NCBI GenBank assembly: GCA_017984435.1
Contig: JAGNZK010000006.1
Coordinates: 16,252-80,251 of the forward strand
DNA from: Nitrosomonas sp.
Lineage (GTDB): Bacteria; Pseudomonadota; Gammaproteobacteria; Burkholderiales; Nitrosomonadaceae
DNA: 64,000 nucleotides
Direction: 5' to 3'
The notes beneath the pieces are model-generated. The model was not told where the DNA came from. It ran no database searches and saw only the letters and a list, made by a program, of their open reading frames with translations. Numbering within the stretch: the stretch's first letter is position 1; each line of letters begins with the position of its first letter. The translations under genes were made by a program, and so were the position numbers. This document shows, piece by piece, positions 10,149-19,402 of the stretch.

Positions 10149-10898
10149 GTGGAACTCAACGAAGAGCAGCAACTCAACGAAATCAAAGCCAATCTTACAA
10201 CCGTTCAGCAGCGTATCGTCGATACCTGCCAGCGGATTGGCCGCGATCCCGCCAGCGTGCGGCTTTTGCCGGTCACTAAAACCGTATCTGCTGAGCGATT
10301 ACGCATTGCCTATGCGGCAGGTTGCCTTGAAATGGGTGAAAACAAGATTCAGGAAGCACGCGAAAAATCCGAAGCGCTGAAGGACCTGGACATCAAATGG
10401 TCGATCATCGGCCATCTGCAAACCAACAAAGCCAAATACTTGGCGCGCTTTGCCAATGAATTCCAAGCACTCGACAGCCTGAAAGTCGCCGAAGAGCTCG
10501 ATAAACGTCTGCAAAATGAAGGACGGGCAATTGATGTCTATGTGCAAGTCAATAGCTCTGGCGAAGAAAGCAAATTCGGCTTGCCGCCGGAAGCCGTGCG
10601 CGATTTTGTCCAAAGCTTGCCGCAATTTTCATCGCTACGCATTAAGGGCTTAATGACGCTCGCCATCTTCTCATCCGATCACGATCGCGTGCGCGAATGC
10701 TTTATCAAAATGCGGGAAATCCAAGCCATGCTGCGCCAGGAAGCGCCGGCGGGATTGTCGTTCGACGAGTTATCGATGGGTATGTCGGGAGATTATGAAC
10801 TGGCGATTGAAGAAGGTGCAACCGTTGTGCGGGTCGGGCAGGCTATTTTTGGTAAACGACCGTTACCGGATAGTCATTATTGGCCTGGGCTTGGATAA
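10149..10898 (+). CDS. YggS-family pyridoxal phosphate homeostasis protein
   Basis: This single-domain fold type III PLP-binding protein (YggS/PROSC/YBL036C family) maintains the free PLP pool and has no known substrate. At 249 residues it is a normal length. The PLP lysine is K44 in LLPVTKTVSAERL. The conserved GENKIQEAREK, WSIIGHLQTNKAKYL and C-terminal SMGMSGDYELAI...GATVVRVGQAIFG motifs are visible. The start is GTG, chosen because AGGAGA lies 6-11 bases upstream. It is cotranscribed with the NTF2-like gene and the SDR gene by spacing. Confidence 0.95.
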   Translation: MELNEEQQLNEIKANLTTVQQRIVDTCQRIGRDPASVRLLPVTKTVSAERLRIAYAAGCLEMGENKIQEAREKSEALKDLDIKWSIIGHLQTNKAKYLARFANEFQALDSLKVAEELDKRLQNEGRAIDVYVQVNSSGEESKFGLPPEAVRDFVQSLPQFSSLRIKGLMTLAIFSSDHDRVRECFIKMREIQAMLRQEAPAGLSFDELSMGMSGDYELAIEEGATVVRVGQAIFGKRPLPDSHYWPGLG

Positions 10899-10918
10899 AC
10901 TGATAGTGGACTCGATGC

Positions 10919-11617
10919 ATGAGAACAACATTAATTACAGGTACGAATCGTGGCATTGGACTTGAATTTGTCCGGCAATACGCCATGGGCGGTTGGTGGG
11001 TTTTTGCTTGCTGCCGCAATCCGGTAACAGCCGAGGCGCTGAATCGTTTAGCCGCGCAATATCCGGATCAGATAACCATTCATGCATTGGATGTAGCCAA
11101 TCATGCGCAGATTGAACAATTATCTCAGGCGTTATCCAATCAGACGATTGATTTGTTGATCAATAATGCCGGTGTTTATCCGCCGGGGCAGGGCGATACT
11201 TTCGGGAAAACGGATTATGCCGCATGGGCGTATGCTTTTGAGATCAATACCATGGCGCCGCTTAAAATGGCTGAGGCTTTCATTCAGCAAATTTCCGGAA
11301 GTCAGCTCAAGACCATCATCACGATTACCAGCAAGATGGGCAGCATCGCAGACAATCGTGGTGGCGGCAGTTATATCTACCGTTCCAGCAAATCGGCGGT
11401 GAATATCGTGATGAAGAGTTTAGCGATTGATTTGCAAGCGCAGCGGATTACAGCCGTTTTATTGCATCCGGGATGGGTCAGAACCGATATGGGTGGTCCC
11501 AATGGATTGATTTCGACCGAGCAAAGTGTCACCGGTATGCGTCACGTCATCAGCAATCTGAGATTTGAGGATTCAGGCAAGTTTTATGCGTTTGATGGGC
11601 AGATTGTGCCTTGGTAA
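10919..11617 (+). CDS. Short-chain dehydrogenase/reductase
   Basis: This is a 232-residue NAD(P)-dependent oxidoreductase of unknown substrate. It has the cofactor loop TGTNRGIG at 7-14, the NNAG motif after LINNAGVYPPG, an active-site serine region ITITSKMGS, and the catalytic YxxxK as YRSSK. It lies 20 bases after the yggS-like gene. The last 80 or so bases of its coding sequence reappear, decayed, at 17680-17761, about 6 kb downstream. This suggests an earlier tandem copy or an insertion event. Confidence 0.92.
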   Translation: MRTTLITGTNRGIGLEFVRQYAMGGWWVFACCRNPVTAEALNRLAAQYPDQITIHALDVANHAQIEQLSQALSNQTIDLLINNAGVYPPGQGDTFGKTDYAAWAYAFEINTMAPLKMAEAFIQQISGSQLKTIITITSKMGSIADNRGGGSYIYRSSKSAVNIVMKSLAIDLQAQRITAVLLHPGWVRTDMGGPNGLISTEQSVTGMRHVISNLRFEDSGKFYAFDGQIVPW

Positions 11618-11693
11618 CCGATTTAGGAATTGTGTGGCGGTATATTGTCGACAAAAAAACTGAGCTTGATATATTTATTGTTAACAAGAATTC

Positions 11694-14600
11694 ATGAGCC
11701 TAAGCACAGCAGATCAGAAAAATCAAAATGATTTAAAGAAAGAGCTGCAGAATGATCCAAAGAAGCACTCCAAACTGGAGAAATTGGCAGCAGCTCTGAT
11801 AAGTCGGCTTCTCGGTGTACCGATTGCGGTCGCAAAATCTGGCTTTCAACATGGCGGTGATGCCGGTCCAGCAGGCCAGCAAGGACGACGTTTCCGGTTG
11901 GAATGTAAGAAGTACAGCGATACCACTAGCTTGAGTGACCGGGAGTTACTAGGTGAAATAGATGATGCACTGGCTCGAGACACTGCATTAGAAGCCTGGT
12001 TTCTTATAGTAACTCGCAATGTTCCTGAGCAACTCCGACAAAAACTTATGCTAAAAGGTGAAAAAGAAGGGGTGCCTGTAGAAATCATTGATTGGGAGGA
12101 CCACGAACTAGCACCTCTTGCAGCACTATGTGCTTTTGCACCTGATTTGGTAAAAGTTGAATTCTCGGAAGAGGCTGGAACATTGGCATACGCACTTCAA
12201 CCAGTCTCAGCCAACGCGATTGAAATGTTACGACGCAATCTACAGTCTTGGTGCCTTGGTTTTGAGGCATTACGAAGCCGATCGCATGAGAAGCTCAGTA
12301 AAATCTGGAATTTGCCTCGTGAATCGAACGCGATACTGGGACAAAACGCAGCTGGTGGTGCGTGCACAAAGAGAATTAAACGCGCCGCAGTTCATCAAGC
12401 CCTCAACGATTGGTGGTCTGCATCGACAAATGCAGACTCTCCTGCAGCAGTTATTGGTTGGGAGGGAGTTGGAAAGACTTGGGCAACAATTAATTGGTTG
12501 ATCGAGAAAATTGATGAGCAGCCAATCGTCTTGGTTGTTCCGTCTTCTTCAGCAGTTGCCCTTTCTGGTATTTCCGAAACAAAGGTAAAACAGTTCTTAG
12601 CTGTTCGGCTTTATGAGCTCAGTGGAGTTCGAAATACCGAGCATTGGTTACGACGGCTTGATTACCTGCTCAAACGACCCACCCATGAGAAGCCTGTTCT
12701 GACTATTTTCTTTGATGGTTTGAATCAAGAACCATCTGTTCAGTGGCTACCGCTTCTCAAGATTTTGCAAGGTGAATCTTTTTCAACAAAAGTACGAGTA
12801 ATTATCAGCACGCGCAAGCATCACTTTGAAAACAAGCTATCAAGCCTTCGCGGCCTGAATTCTGCGGCGATACCCATTGAAGTGGATAGTTACGATACAG
12901 TACCAGATGGTGAACTCGACCAGATGCTAGCGTTTGAGGGCTTAACTCAGACAGATTTACACCCAGACCTAATTGAGCTAGCCCGTACACCTCGCTTATT
13001 CGCACTTGTAGTTCGATTTCGCGATAGATTGATCGAAGCAGGCCAAGTTACTGTTCACAGACTACTTTGGGAATATGGTCGTGATACCTTGGGAGTCCGT
13101 GCCGGAAAGTCATTCAGCGAAAATGAATGGCAAACCTGGTTAAAAGCGATTGCACAGAAATACCGCGACGGCATCAAAGAGCACTACACAGTTAAATCTC
13201 TTGGGGAATCAGTAAGTCGTCCCGATCTTAACGAATCAGAAAATTATGCACGCCTGAGTGACATCATCGATGGCCGGTTTGCTGAGTCTGACTTATCAGA
13301 CAATTTACACTTTACTCCGACAGTAATCGAACATGCTTTTGGTGTTGCGCTATTAACCCACCTTGACACCGTGGCGGAAGCTAATTTTACGTCACTTCAT
13401 ACCGCACTCACGCAATGGCTCGACCCCATCGTGGGACTTGACGAACGTGCGGAAATCCTGCGAGCGGCTGTTTCTATTTTGCTAGAACAAGATTCTAAGC
13501 CTCCAGTTCAAGCAGAAGTACTTGTCACAACATGGCTGCAAACTCAGAATGTAACCGATAACCACCGCAGAGAATTAGCCGCACTTGCCCCGAATCTCAT
13601 AAATGCATTACTTGTCGCAATAGAGCAATCGGACAGTGATACTCATGCCTCTGCGCGACTTTGGGCTGTTAATGCGTTACGCGTCATTCCACGGGATAAC
13701 TACGCAGCTGTGACCGTGATATTCGCACGAATAAAGCAGTGGTTCAGTATCGTCTCCAGAGATGTCTACCCACATCAAGGCGCAGATTATGAAAAAAATC
13801 GATCTGAAGGCTTTATACGCCGGATTGGCATCGACTCATCAAGAAATGTTACGATTGCCGGGGTAGTGCTGGAGCTTGTTGATCAGTACGATGGCACATT
13901 ACAACTAATAGCACCTTCGATTATGGAAGGATTTCCACTTGCTGATGCGCTACCAATTTTTGAAGCAGCAGCAATCACACTAGCAATTCGAAATCGTTGC
14001 GAAGGCTGGGATGCTCTAAAATGGCTCTGTTTATTGAACGAAATCGATCCAGATGAAACATCCTTGGTTTTACGCGGACATGCAGAAAAAATCCGACAGC
14101 GGCAACCGGAGTCAGGTATAAATCCAGGCATCCCTGATCGTATCGCTGCACTTCTCCTTTGGTTGACCGGCCAGGAGTCAGACGAAACCGCTGCCGCAAT
14201 GATCAATCCGCGCATTAATCACGGATATTCCTATGAAAGGGATTACTTACCGAATCCGGGTCGTAGTTTTTTTGCGCTAGAAAGGCAGCATGCCGACCTT
14301 GCTCTAACCGATCCCGGATCGTCTTTAATCCGGCGTGTGCAAAGAACTAAAGAGTTTTGGTTCGACCCGAACTTCCAACCCCCAACTTCCTTTATTACCG
14401 AAATTCGCGAACTCGCAACTTGCATTGAAGTCGACAAACTCAATAGACACGGCTCATATACCACTGAAGATCACAATTTCAAGCAATTAGAGCATTCTTT
14501 TGCCCGATGCACACCTGATCTGCTGGCTGATATGTTGCGCCGTAAAATCCAGAGTCTCACTTTTTGTCCGGCGGAATCTCGTTATTGGAGTGCTATTCAT

Positions 14601-16352
14601 GTAACCGATCATCTACTTTTGGCCGGTGAAAAAGAAGCTGTGGCAGCGAAAAATCTGCGATTAAGTGGCACCGATCCTGATGGGAAACAAGAATATTACG
14701 TTGCCAATCAGCTTTTATTGGTAGAAATACTGAAACTTGATGCTCGAGCTCAGTTTGATGCATTAATCAGTGCGGGCTTAGAATGTATTTTGGATGACAT
14801 CGGCCAAGTTTTACAGCCGCCCAGCCAGGAAGATGTTGATGCACTGATTACTCGTTATGCTAATGGTTCGTCTAAACAAAAGAACGAACTTCTCCTTCTT
14901 TTATCGATCCATCCAGTTGAGTACAGTGACAGCGCCTGGTCATGGCTAACTGGTTTCGCACACCAAACTGATCATGAGTTCTGTCACATTGCCTTCCAAA
15001 CCCTTGCTCTTTCCAATGCAGCTTGCTTTGGACAGATGTTGATGGCAGAAAATTGGCATTGGAGCGCAAACAAACATTTCTGGATTAATCACTACGGCAC
15101 TGGCGCGATTATCGAAGCGACACAAGCGTTTCCTTTTGATCAAATAGCACCGCGATTAGCACCATGGCGGTTGCTGGAAGCTGCTCGTCTGCGTGGTGCT
15201 CATCCTGAAGAAATACGATTGGCGGCTGAAATAGTAGGATATATTCTATTCGCCGAAAAAGTCAGTGAGCCTGATCCGGGATCAATCTTATCGTTCGACC
15301 GGAATGCTGCCAAGATTTCCCCCTTTTCGTTTTCTATTACACTACACCAAAGTCAAACTGATACCAATGATCCATCTGCTGCATTTAGGGCAACTATGGA
15401 TGATGATGCATGGATAAAAGCGCATCAGCTTGCCACCAAAGTAGCCATTTCTAGAATAGATGAAGCAAGAATATCTGGCGCAGATTTATACCTTACGATT
15501 TTGAGTTCTGCTGATTTCGAACCTGTTCTGAAGTATGCCTCGAATATGGTTGAGCATTGGCTTGAAGGTTCTCGTGAACTTACAACGGATTTCAGGCGCC
15601 GTGTTCACTTGGCAGAAGGCACTTATCTTGCACTTTGTGAAGCGCTTCTTTCTTATGATCCTCCACAAGGTGTGAGTTTGTGGCGATCTCTCCGCGCAAC
15701 GATATCAACACGCTATCTGGGCAAAGCAAGTATTGAGGATTCCTTGCACATGATCTTTCGTGTTCGTAATTCACCAGAAGTCATCGCACTCCGTGAAGAG
15801 TTGCTTGAATTAAAGTACAGTAATACTGATCAAGATTTGTTAGATCTCGCAATTGCAGCCTCACTCAACGGTAAAGCAGATTGGTTGGCCGCCATGATTG
15901 AATCCGATCAAAAATCCACACTTGTATGGAAGCGAAAACGTGGCGTGGTTCTTTCTGGATTTACTGCAAATAATACGCTGCCTGTTGCAGATGCTTGGCC
16001 GGATGGTGAAATTAAAACAGCTCACGCTTTACTACTAACCAGATCAGCACGTTTTCGATGGATTGAAGCCTGTGCTCACCATTGGTGGAAAGTCTATCTT
16101 AAAACGAAGGATCCAGCTGAGGCTTATGCCGCCTGGGTACTTTTCCTCAATGCGGCAGATCCTCGTGCCTGGATATGGATGGATCAAGACATTCAGGCAG
16201 CAAACGATTCCAGTAGTTTCTTTAAACTTAAGTTGAGTCATTTACAGCTCAACCGATCAAAACTAAAGCGAGCCATGGAGAAGCGCACTGAAAAACTTAA
16301 TAAGAAATTATTTGATAGAGATATTTGTACTGGAATAGGTCCCTGGGAATAA
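11694..16352 (+). CDS. Large STAND-type NTPase with N-terminal PD-(D/E)XK nuclease, candidate Avs-like antiviral protein
   Basis: This protein has 1552 residues. The N-terminal 150 residues resemble a restriction-endonuclease fold. They contain a helix rich in Lys and Leu, GGDAG with D56, and RRFRLECKKY with E70 and K72, giving a D...E-x-K catalytic set. A P-loop follows, with Walker A GWEGVGKT at 255-262 and Walker B TIFFDG at 337-342. A sensor-like VIISTRK lies at 369-375, and a winged-helix-like region ELARTPRLFALVVRFRDRL lies near 435-455. The remaining 1000 or more residues look mainly helical and unrelated to anything I recognise, as expected for a ligand-sensing C-terminus. There is no signal peptide or membrane segment. 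Nuclease plus STAND NTPase plus long sensor is the plan of Avs proteins, which recognise phage proteins and then cleave DNA. The family assignment and the antiviral role are inference. Confidence 0.8.
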   Translation: MSLSTADQKNQNDLKKELQNDPKKHSKLEKLAAALISRLLGVPIAVAKSGFQHGGDAGPAGQQGRRFRLECKKYSDTTSLSDRELLGEIDDALARDTALEAWFLIVTRNVPEQLRQKLMLKGEKEGVPVEIIDWEDHELAPLAALCAFAPDLVKVEFSEEAGTLAYALQPVSANAIEMLRRNLQSWCLGFEALRSRSHEKLSKIWNLPRESNAILGQNAAGGACTKRIKRAAVHQALNDWWSASTNADSPAAVIGWEGVGKTWATINWLIEKIDEQPIVLVVPSSSAVALSGISETKVKQFLAVRLYELSGVRNTEHWLRRLDYLLKRPTHEKPVLTIFFDGLNQEPSVQWLPLLKILQGESFSTKVRVIISTRKHHFENKLSSLRGLNSAAIPIEVDSYDTVPDGELDQMLAFEGLTQTDLHPDLIELARTPRLFALVVRFRDRLIEAGQVTVHRLLWEYGRDTLGVRAGKSFSENEWQTWLKAIAQKYRDGIKEHYTVKSLGESVSRPDLNESENYARLSDIIDGRFAESDLSDNLHFTPTVIEHAFGVALLTHLDTVAEANFTSLHTALTQWLDPIVGLDERAEILRAAVSILLEQDSKPPVQAEVLVTTWLQTQNVTDNHRRELAALAPNLINALLVAIEQSDSDTHASARLWAVNALRVIPRDNYAAVTVIFARIKQWFSIVSRDVYPHQGADYEKNRSEGFIRRIGIDSSRNVTIAGVVLELVDQYDGTLQLIAPSIMEGFPLADALPIFEAAAITLAIRNRCEGWDALKWLCLLNEIDPDETSLVLRGHAEKIRQRQPESGINPGIPDRIAALLLWLTGQESDETAAAMINPRINHGYSYERDYLPNPGRSFFALERQHADLALTDPGSSLIRRVQRTKEFWFDPNFQPPTSFITEIRELATCIEVDKLNRHGSYTTEDHNFKQLEHSFARCTPDLLADMLRRKIQSLTFCPAESRYWSAIHVTDHLLLAGEKEAVAAKNLRLSGTDPDGKQEYYVANQLLLVEILKLDARAQFDALISAGLECILDDIGQVLQPPSQEDVDALITRYANGSSKQKNELLLLLSIHPVEYSDSAWSWLTGFAHQTDHEFCHIAFQTLALSNAACFGQMLMAENWHWSANKHFWINHYGTGAIIEATQAFPFDQIAPRLAPWRLLEAARLRGAHPEEIRLAAEIVGYILFAEKVSEPDPGSILSFDRNAAKISPFSFSITLHQSQTDTNDPSAAFRATMDDDAWIKAHQLATKVAISRIDEARISGADLYLTILSSADFEPVLKYASNMVEHWLEGSRELTTDFRRRVHLAEGTYLALCEALLSYDPPQGVSLWRSLRATISTRYLGKASIEDSLHMIFRVRNSPEVIALREELLELKYSNTDQDLLDLAIAASLNGKADWLAAMIESDQKSTLVWKRKRGVVLSGFTANNTLPVADAWPDGEIKTAHALLLTRSARFRWIEACAHHWWKVYLKTKDPAEAYAAWVLFLNAADPRAWIWMDQDIQAANDSSSFFKLKLSHLQLNRSKLKRAMEKRTEKLNKKLFDRDICTGIGPWE

Positions 16353-16379
16353 AAATGTTGATTCAGGTAAAAATCAGTT

Positions 16380-16449
16380 GCACTAACTCAGATCTAGTCA
16401 AAAAACTCCAGTCGTTTGATAACATTCTGATTAGATCTGAGCTTAGTGC
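16380..16449. repeat. Long imperfect inverted repeat after the STAND gene
   Basis: Arms 16380-16400 and 16428-16449 are inverted copies of each other, about 20 matching bases with one gap and one mismatch, separated by 27 bases. The repeat lies between the converging STAND NTPase and RNase T2 genes. It could be a terminator, though no T tract follows, or the trace of a recombination end. Confidence 0.6.
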
Positions 16450-16489
16450 GTATAAATCTACCTATACAGTCGATTTATAAGAGTTATTA

Positions 16490-17494
16490 CTATTGACCGA
16501 TAGCATCAACCCGGAAAGTCTCTCCGCAGTTGGAACTACTCTGCGCTGGCGCATTCATAAGCAATTTCTCGAGATCGGCGCCTGGGGCTAGGTCGGCAAT
16601 CAGATTCAATTGAATCTCCACCAACATGCCTTGGTCGCAATTGAGCTTGATACGCTCCTTGGCGGTAGATCCCAGTACGGCGGCTACGCGATTGAGAAAA
16701 TCTTCGGTACGGACCTGCTGACCGATTCGGCGATTCATAAAATAAGCCATGCCGGAATCATTGAACTGACGTGTCAAATCCACCGATAAATCAAAAAATT
16801 CTTCCATGGCTTTAGTCTGGCAAGTGCCATGTTTATGCCATTCGTGACGCTCCAGACAAGAGCCTGCTGTCACGCTGGGCATGACTTCCGCTAATGCAGC
16901 TTGCGAAGTGGAATCCAATTGAACCGCCGGATAATCACAGAAATTATCTTTTTTTCCTTTGACTTCACCGCAGAATCCGTAGCTTATGCCACATTTTTGT
17001 TTATTAGGCCATAAGCCATGCAAAGTAAAATGTTTGGCTTGATAGACGTGCGGATCGGTAATTTTACACTCAGGTTTTTGTGGTTTGGTTTCACAGAAAG
17101 CGGGTTGCCATGACAGTGCGAGCACATAACTATCCGCTTGACCGGCAACACTGCAACTATTGTTGCCGTTGCCTCCGGTTCCGCCGCCAGTTGTTATCTG
17201 GGCTTGACCGCATGCAGCGCTAACCCAACGCTCCTTAGGGTTAGCAGCAGGCAGGATAATCCGGTACCAGTCGGGATAATTCGGATTAGTCACTTCGATA
17301 ATGTTGTATTGGTTACCCGCCAGAATTTGCGCATTATCCGGGTTGGTCGATTTGTTTTTTGAAACATAAGCCGGGCAGGATTGCTGCGCAGAGAAAACGC
17401 CTGTTGCTTTGTTTGCCCAGATTGGGTGGATATACCCGATTGTTAATATGGTCAGAAAAATCTGAAGAACGACACTTTTTCGTAGACATATCAT
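16490..17494 (-). CDS. Secreted ribonuclease T2-family protein with N-terminal SH3-like domain
   Basis: This is an exported endoribonuclease that cleaves RNA through a 2',3'-cyclic phosphate. I take ATG 17494 as the start because GAGGAGA lies 6 bases upstream and a signal peptide follows directly (MICLRKSVVL...HPIWA). The protein is 334 residues. Residues about 30-100 form a region typical of bacterial SH3-like domains (GVFSAQQSCPAY ... RWVSAACG). A Gly-rich linker then leads to the T2 domain, with both active-site motifs: HGLWP at 159-163 and HEWHKHGTC at 217-225. Multiple cysteines fit periplasmic or extracellular disulfides. It converges with the STAND gene and is probably unrelated in function. 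Confidence 0.93.
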   Translation of the reverse strand: MICLRKSVVLQIFLTILTIGYIHPIWANKATGVFSAQQSCPAYVSKNKSTNPDNAQILAGNQYNIIEVTNPNYPDWYRIILPAANPKERWVSAACGQAQITTGGGTGGNGNNSCSVAGQADSYVLALSWQPAFCETKPQKPECKITDPHVYQAKHFTLHGLWPNKQKCGISYGFCGEVKGKKDNFCDYPAVQLDSTSQAALAEVMPSVTAGSCLERHEWHKHGTCQTKAMEEFFDLSVDLTRQFNDSGMAYFMNRRIGQQVRTEDFLNRVAAVLGSTAKERIKLNCDQGMLVEIQLNLIADLAPGADLEKLLMNAPAQSSSNCGETFRVDAIGQ

Positions 17495-17679
17495 TTTATT
17501 TCTCCTCGATGGATTAGGCAAGAATAAAACGCAAACGGGTCTTGTATGACTAATTTATCATTATTCAGATGGATCATTGAATTAACTGTGATATTTACCA
17601 CACTAAAACCGGCTTATTTTGAACACCAGATACTAGAAACACGTGTGAATACAACTGGATAATTATCTCAATCGCGTAA

Positions 17680-17761
17680 AGTATCGCATATCATCAGCAG
17701 CCTGAAATTTGAGGATTCCGGCAAGTTTTATGCGTTTGACGGGTAGGGTGTGTCTTGGTAA
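17680..17761 (+). pseudogene. Fragment of a second SDR gene (3' end only)
   Basis: These bases match the last 80 or so bases of the SDR gene at 10919-11617, with a few substitutions and a 1-base difference. In frame it reads SLKFEDSGKFYAFDG, then an in-frame TAG, then GVSW and a stop. The intact copy reads NLRFEDSGKFYAFDG and ends QIVPW. The rest of this copy is missing. It shows that the 6 kb between the two copies (STAND NTPase and RNase T2) interrupts what was once a different arrangement. Confidence 0.75.
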
Positions 17762-17795
17762 GGTGTTCGGGTTTATCAATCTGGAGGAAGGCGCA

Positions 17796-19214
17796 ATGAA
17801 TGAGATGCTGGATGTTATTATCGTTGGTGCCGGTAGCGCAGGTCTTGCCGCGCTGCGGGAAGTGAGAAAACGTACGCAGCGTTTTGTCATTATTAATGAC
17901 GGTCCTTGGGGTACGATATGTGCCCGGGTTGGTTGTATGCCGTCCAAATTGTTAATCGAAGCGGCAAATGCTTTCCACCGCCGCAACACCTTTGAGGAAT
18001 TCGGTATTCGCGGTGCCAGCCATCTTACCCTCGATATTCCGGCTGCATTGCGGCGTATGCGACGGTTGCGCGATGATTTCGTTGCCAGTACGCGGAAAAC
18101 CACGGAGGAATTGGGTGAACGTGCGATTTCCGGGCGTGCACGCCTGCTTGCACCTGATAGATTGGTGGTAAACGGACAAGAGTTGCATGCACGCAAAATT
18201 ATTATTGCCACCGGTTCACGCCCGATTGTACCTTCAGCCTGGCAGCATCTAGGGGAACGGTTATTGACCACGGATACCTTGTTCGAACAGGAAATGCTAC
18301 CTGCTCGTATGGCAGTCGTAGGAATGGGCCCCATCGGGGTTGAGATGGCCCAGGCGCTTTCCCGGCTTGGCATTCAGGTAACGGCATTTAGCCGCGGTCA
18401 AACTGTCGCCGGATTGACAGATCCACAGGTGAATGCGGTTGCAGCCGAGCTGTTAACACGTGAATTTCAGCTATATCTGGGAGATAAAGCTGATCTGAGT
18501 ATTGTGAATGGGGGTGTGCAAGTCAGCGCCGGGAGTACGAAAGTTACTGTTGATGGTGTTCTTGTTGCACTGGGAAGACATCCCAATATTGAGAATCTGG
18601 GCCTCGAAACACTGGGGATTGCGCTGGATCAATACGGCATGCCGCCTGTCAGTACAGGCACCATGCAAGTTGCTGATCTACCGGTATTTATGGCAGGGGA
18701 TGCGAATGGGCAAATACCGTTATTGCATGAGGCTGCTGACGAGGGACACATTGCCGGATTAAATGCTACTACGCAATCCAATTTAATCTGTTTTAAACGC
18801 CGGACGCCGCTTGCCATCGTTTTTTCTGACCCGGATATTGCAGTCGTGGGCAGTCGTTTTCAAGCATTCGATAACGCAGAAATACTGATCGGAGAAGTGC
18901 GTTTTGACCGCCAGGGGCGTGCACGTGCGAGCCAACGTAACAAAGGTATCATGCGCCTTTATGCGGAAGCGGGGAGTGGCCGATTGTTAGGCGCGGAAAT
19001 GTGCGCGCCGGCAGGCGAGCATATGGCGCATCTACTGGCGTTGGCGATTGATCGTGCGCTCACGGTACAGGATATGCTACGCCTTCCGTTTTATCATCCG
19101 GTGCTTGAAGAAGGTTTACGCACAGCGTTGCGTGCCTTGGCAGCACAACTGCCTGTTGCTGGCGAATCCGATTTGGCCGCGTGCGGCGCATACAATGCCG
19201 AAGCGCTGGATTGA
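17796..19214 (+). CDS. Dihydrolipoamide dehydrogenase-like flavoprotein disulfide reductase
   Basis: This is an FAD and NAD(P)-dependent oxidoreductase of the pyridine nucleotide-disulfide family. The start at 17796 is supported by GGAGG upstream. An extension to 17709 would run through the SDR fragment. The 472-residue protein has the FAD loop VGAGSAGLAAL, the redox-active pair in CARVGCMPSK, the NAD loop VVGMGPIGVEMAQAL, the FAD segment VFMAGDANG, and a C-terminal interface with the active-site His in YHPVLEEG. It is not next to 2-oxoacid dehydrogenase genes, so its physiological disulfide partner is unknown. Family assignment is firm; substrate is not. Confidence 0.88.
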   Translation: MNEMLDVIIVGAGSAGLAALREVRKRTQRFVIINDGPWGTICARVGCMPSKLLIEAANAFHRRNTFEEFGIRGASHLTLDIPAALRRMRRLRDDFVASTRKTTEELGERAISGRARLLAPDRLVVNGQELHARKIIIATGSRPIVPSAWQHLGERLLTTDTLFEQEMLPARMAVVGMGPIGVEMAQALSRLGIQVTAFSRGQTVAGLTDPQVNAVAAELLTREFQLYLGDKADLSIVNGGVQVSAGSTKVTVDGVLVALGRHPNIENLGLETLGIALDQYGMPPVSTGTMQVADLPVFMAGDANGQIPLLHEAADEGHIAGLNATTQSNLICFKRRTPLAIVFSDPDIAVVGSRFQAFDNAEILIGEVRFDRQGRARASQRNKGIMRLYAEAGSGRLLGAEMCAPAGEHMAHLLALAIDRALTVQDMLRLPFYHPVLEEGLRTALRALAAQLPVAGESDLAACGAYNAEALD

Positions 19215-19320
19215 TACTACCCTGCGATCAATCTCACATAGGGATTCCAGATGAGGCTGCGGTAATCCACCTATTGTTAATAGTGGGTTACTGTATTGAT
19301 TATTCAGTTGGGTGCCTGAT

Positions 19321-19342
19321 ATCCCGCCAAAAATGGCGGGAT
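19321..19342. terminator. Hairpin between converging lpd-like and lipoprotein genes
   Basis: A perfect 8-bp stem (ATCCCGCC and GGCGGGAT) with a 6-base loop lies about 105 bases after the flavoprotein gene. No strong T tract follows, so it may be an atypical terminator for either converging gene. Confidence 0.5.
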
Positions 19343-19402
19343 TACTTATTCGTTTGTCGAAGAATTTCTTTCACCAGGTTTTAACAATGAACTTTGATTT
19401 TT

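Noticed and set aside
17709-17795. N-terminal extension of the flavoprotein by 29 residues
   Set aside because: It would be encoded by the decayed SDR fragment; the internal ATG at 17796 has a good ribosome site and starts right before the FAD-binding strand.
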